Shown piece by piece: positions 62,857-64,000 of a stretch of 64,000 nt of DNA. The notes below the pieces were generated by a model. That model searched no databases, was not told where the DNA came from, and saw nothing but the letters and a program-made list of their open reading frames with translations. A program made the position numbers and the translations under genes. The stretch is from contig CAVTFT010000017.1 of the NCBI GenBank assembly GCA_963734085.1, positions 62,001 through 126,000 on the forward strand. The letters run 5' to 3'. Positions within the stretch are counted from its first letter, which is position 1; every line of letters starts with the position of its first letter. This DNA is from CAIWHR01 sp963734085. GTDB lineage: Bacteria; Pseudomonadota; Gammaproteobacteria; Burkholderiales; Casimicrobiaceae.

Positions 62857-64000
62857 ATGCAACGCAGACTGACCGCGATACTCTCAGCCGACGTCGCCGA
62901 CTACAGCGGCCTGATGGAGGCCGACGAGGCCGGGACGCTCGAGCGGCTCAAGAGAAATCGGAGCCGGATCTTCGACCCTCTCGTCGCGGCGCACGGCGGA
63001 CGCCTGGTCAAGCTGATGGGCGACGGCGCATTGGTCGAGTTCGGAAGCGTGGTCGCGGCCGTCAATTGCGCGCTGGCGATCCAGGAGGCGACGGAGGGGG
63101 CCGAACCCGAGCAGGTCGCTGCCAAGCGCATTCGCTACCGGATCGGCATCAATCTCGGCGATGTCATTGTCGAAGGCGACGACATCTATGGCGAAGGCGT
63201 CAACGTCGCCGCCCGGCTGCAGGCGCTCGCCCCGGTCGGCGCCGTCGCGGTCTCGCTCACGGTACGCGACCAGGTGGCGGGGAAGGCGCCGTGCGCATTC
63301 GAGGACCTGGGTTTGCACACGGTGAAGAACATCGAACGCCCGGTGCGGGTGTTTGCCGTGCACCGCGTCAGCGGCAACGAAAGCGGGGAGCCGGCGGCAG
63401 CATCCCGCCGCCTGTCCATCTGCGTTCTGCCGTTCGCCAACATGAGCGGCGATCCGGAGCAGGAATACTTCTCGGACGGCATCAGCGAAGACATCATCAC
63501 GGATTTGAGCAAGGTCTCCGCGCTCTGGGTTTCCGCGCGCAACACCGCCTTCACGTTCAAGGGCAAGCACGTCGACGTGCCGCAGGTCGCGCGGCAGCTC
63601 AAGGTGAGCCACGTGCTCGAAGGCAGCGTGCGCAAGGCCGGCGGCCGCGTCCGGATCACCGCGCAGCTCGTCGACGGTGCGACGGGCGGGCACGTTTGGG
63701 CCGAGCGCTACGACCGCGACCTGAACGACATCTTCGCGCTGCAGGACGAAATCTCGCAGGCGATCGTTGCCGCGCTGAAACTGAAGCTCCTGCCCGAGGA
63801 AAAAAAGGCGATCGAGCGGCGCGGGACGACGAATCCCGAGGCCTACAAGCTCTATCTGATGGCGCGTCAATACAACATCACCGGCAACTTCGGCAACGTC
63901 CGCCGGAGTGAAGCGATCATCCGGCTGTGCCGCCGCGCGATCGAGCTCGACCCGAACTACGCACGGCCCTGGGCGATGATGGCCACCGCGCAGATCAACT
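62857..64000 (+). CDS. Class III nucleotide cyclase with TolB-like and TPR regions (cut by window edge)
   Basis: An open frame of at least 381 codons running off the end. Residues 1-170 form a class III cyclase domain with metal Asp in LSADVADYSGL and KLMGDGALVEFG, and Asn/Arg in GVNVAARLQ, so it looks active. A TolB-N/FlgO-like domain follows (about 185-310, VLPFANMSGDPEQEYFSDG). TPR repeats begin near residue 320. This is a common soil-bacterium adenylate cyclase architecture. The 3' end is missing. Confidence 0.85.
   Translation, partial: MQRRLTAILSADVADYSGLMEADEAGTLERLKRNRSRIFDPLVAAHGGRLVKLMGDGALVEFGSVVAAVNCALAIQEATEGAEPEQVAAKRIRYRIGINLGDVIVEGDDIYGEGVNVAARLQALAPVGAVAVSLTVRDQVAGKAPCAFEDLGLHTVKNIERPVRVFAVHRVSGNESGEPAAASRRLSICVLPFANMSGDPEQEYFSDGISEDIITDLSKVSALWVSARNTAFTFKGKHVDVPQVARQLKVSHVLEGSVRKAGGRVRITAQLVDGATGGHVWAERYDRDLNDIFALQDEISQAIVAALKLKLLPEEKKAIERRGTTNPEAYKLYLMARQYNITGNFGNVRRSEAIIRLCRRAIELDPNYARPWAMMATAQIN

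Overview
The window is a dense, GC-rich bacterial chromosome segment. The best fit is a betaproteobacterium (Burkholderiales/Nitrosomonadales side). The reasons are the gene families present (DUF2917 beside a LysR regulator, DUF2970, CydP with CydABX, an IPTL-CTERM protein, RoxA-type L16 hydroxylase) and the order dapA-bamC-MBL-purC. I see no phage, plasmid, insertion sequence or CRISPR array. Most of the window is housekeeping DNA with a few accessory islands.

Layout. 0-5 kb: truncated mnmH, a TesA-type esterase, a chimeric ORF and a YbbA/YbbP-like ABC exporter. 5-7.2 kb: kynA-kynU tryptophan catabolism. 7.3-13 kb: an orphan lipoprotein, then a minus-strand signalling operon (trypsin-like protease, FHA membrane protein, nucleotide cyclase-STAND ATPase-TPR). 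13-17 kb: a frameshifted truncated hemoglobin and the cydP-A-B-X quinol oxidase operon. 17-20 kb: clpB with a heat-shock promoter. 19.8-23.3 kb: K+ channel, IPTL-CTERM protein, DUF2917/LysR pair, methyltransferase. 23.3-26.9 kb: dapA-bamC-MBL-purC. 27-32.5 kb: roxA, a SlyD-like isomerase, mutS. 32.6-36.5 kb: two large secreted proteins, one with a seven-repeat SBBP propeller. 36.6-39.9 kb: hutH-hutU. 40-42.5 kb: tRNA-Pro(CGG), ispB, rplU-rpmA. 42.7-49.4 kb: a three-gene island of a SIR2-like/TIR fusion, a membrane STAND NTPase and a TPR-SLOG-like-cyclase protein. 49.4-51.7 kb: lptG/lptF. 51.7-54.7 kb: pepA-holC-hypothetical. 54.7-56 kb: DAHP synthase behind an aromatic leader-peptide attenuator. 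56-58.6 kb: ABC ATPase, FtsX-type permease and DUF3299 protein. 58.7 kb to the end: valS, an MFS exporter and a cyclase-TolB/TPR protein cut by the window edge.

Three observations stand out. (1) A dispersed repeat of about 90 bp occurs four times. In three copies it encodes a 30-35 residue mini-ORF that joins two genes of an operon: its TGA overlaps the next gene's start codon, and in two copies its ATG also overlaps the previous stop codon. In the fourth copy it is fused in frame to the N terminus of a methyltransferase. (2) The 42.7-49.4 kb operon combines TIR, SIR2-like, STAND, SLOG-like and cyclase modules, the parts list of nucleotide-signalling immunity, in an arrangement I do not recognise as a named system. 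(3) The DAHP synthase leader encodes a run containing Tyr, Phe and Trp codons, followed by a GC-rich terminator and a candidate antiterminator pairing, which is a textbook attenuation layout.
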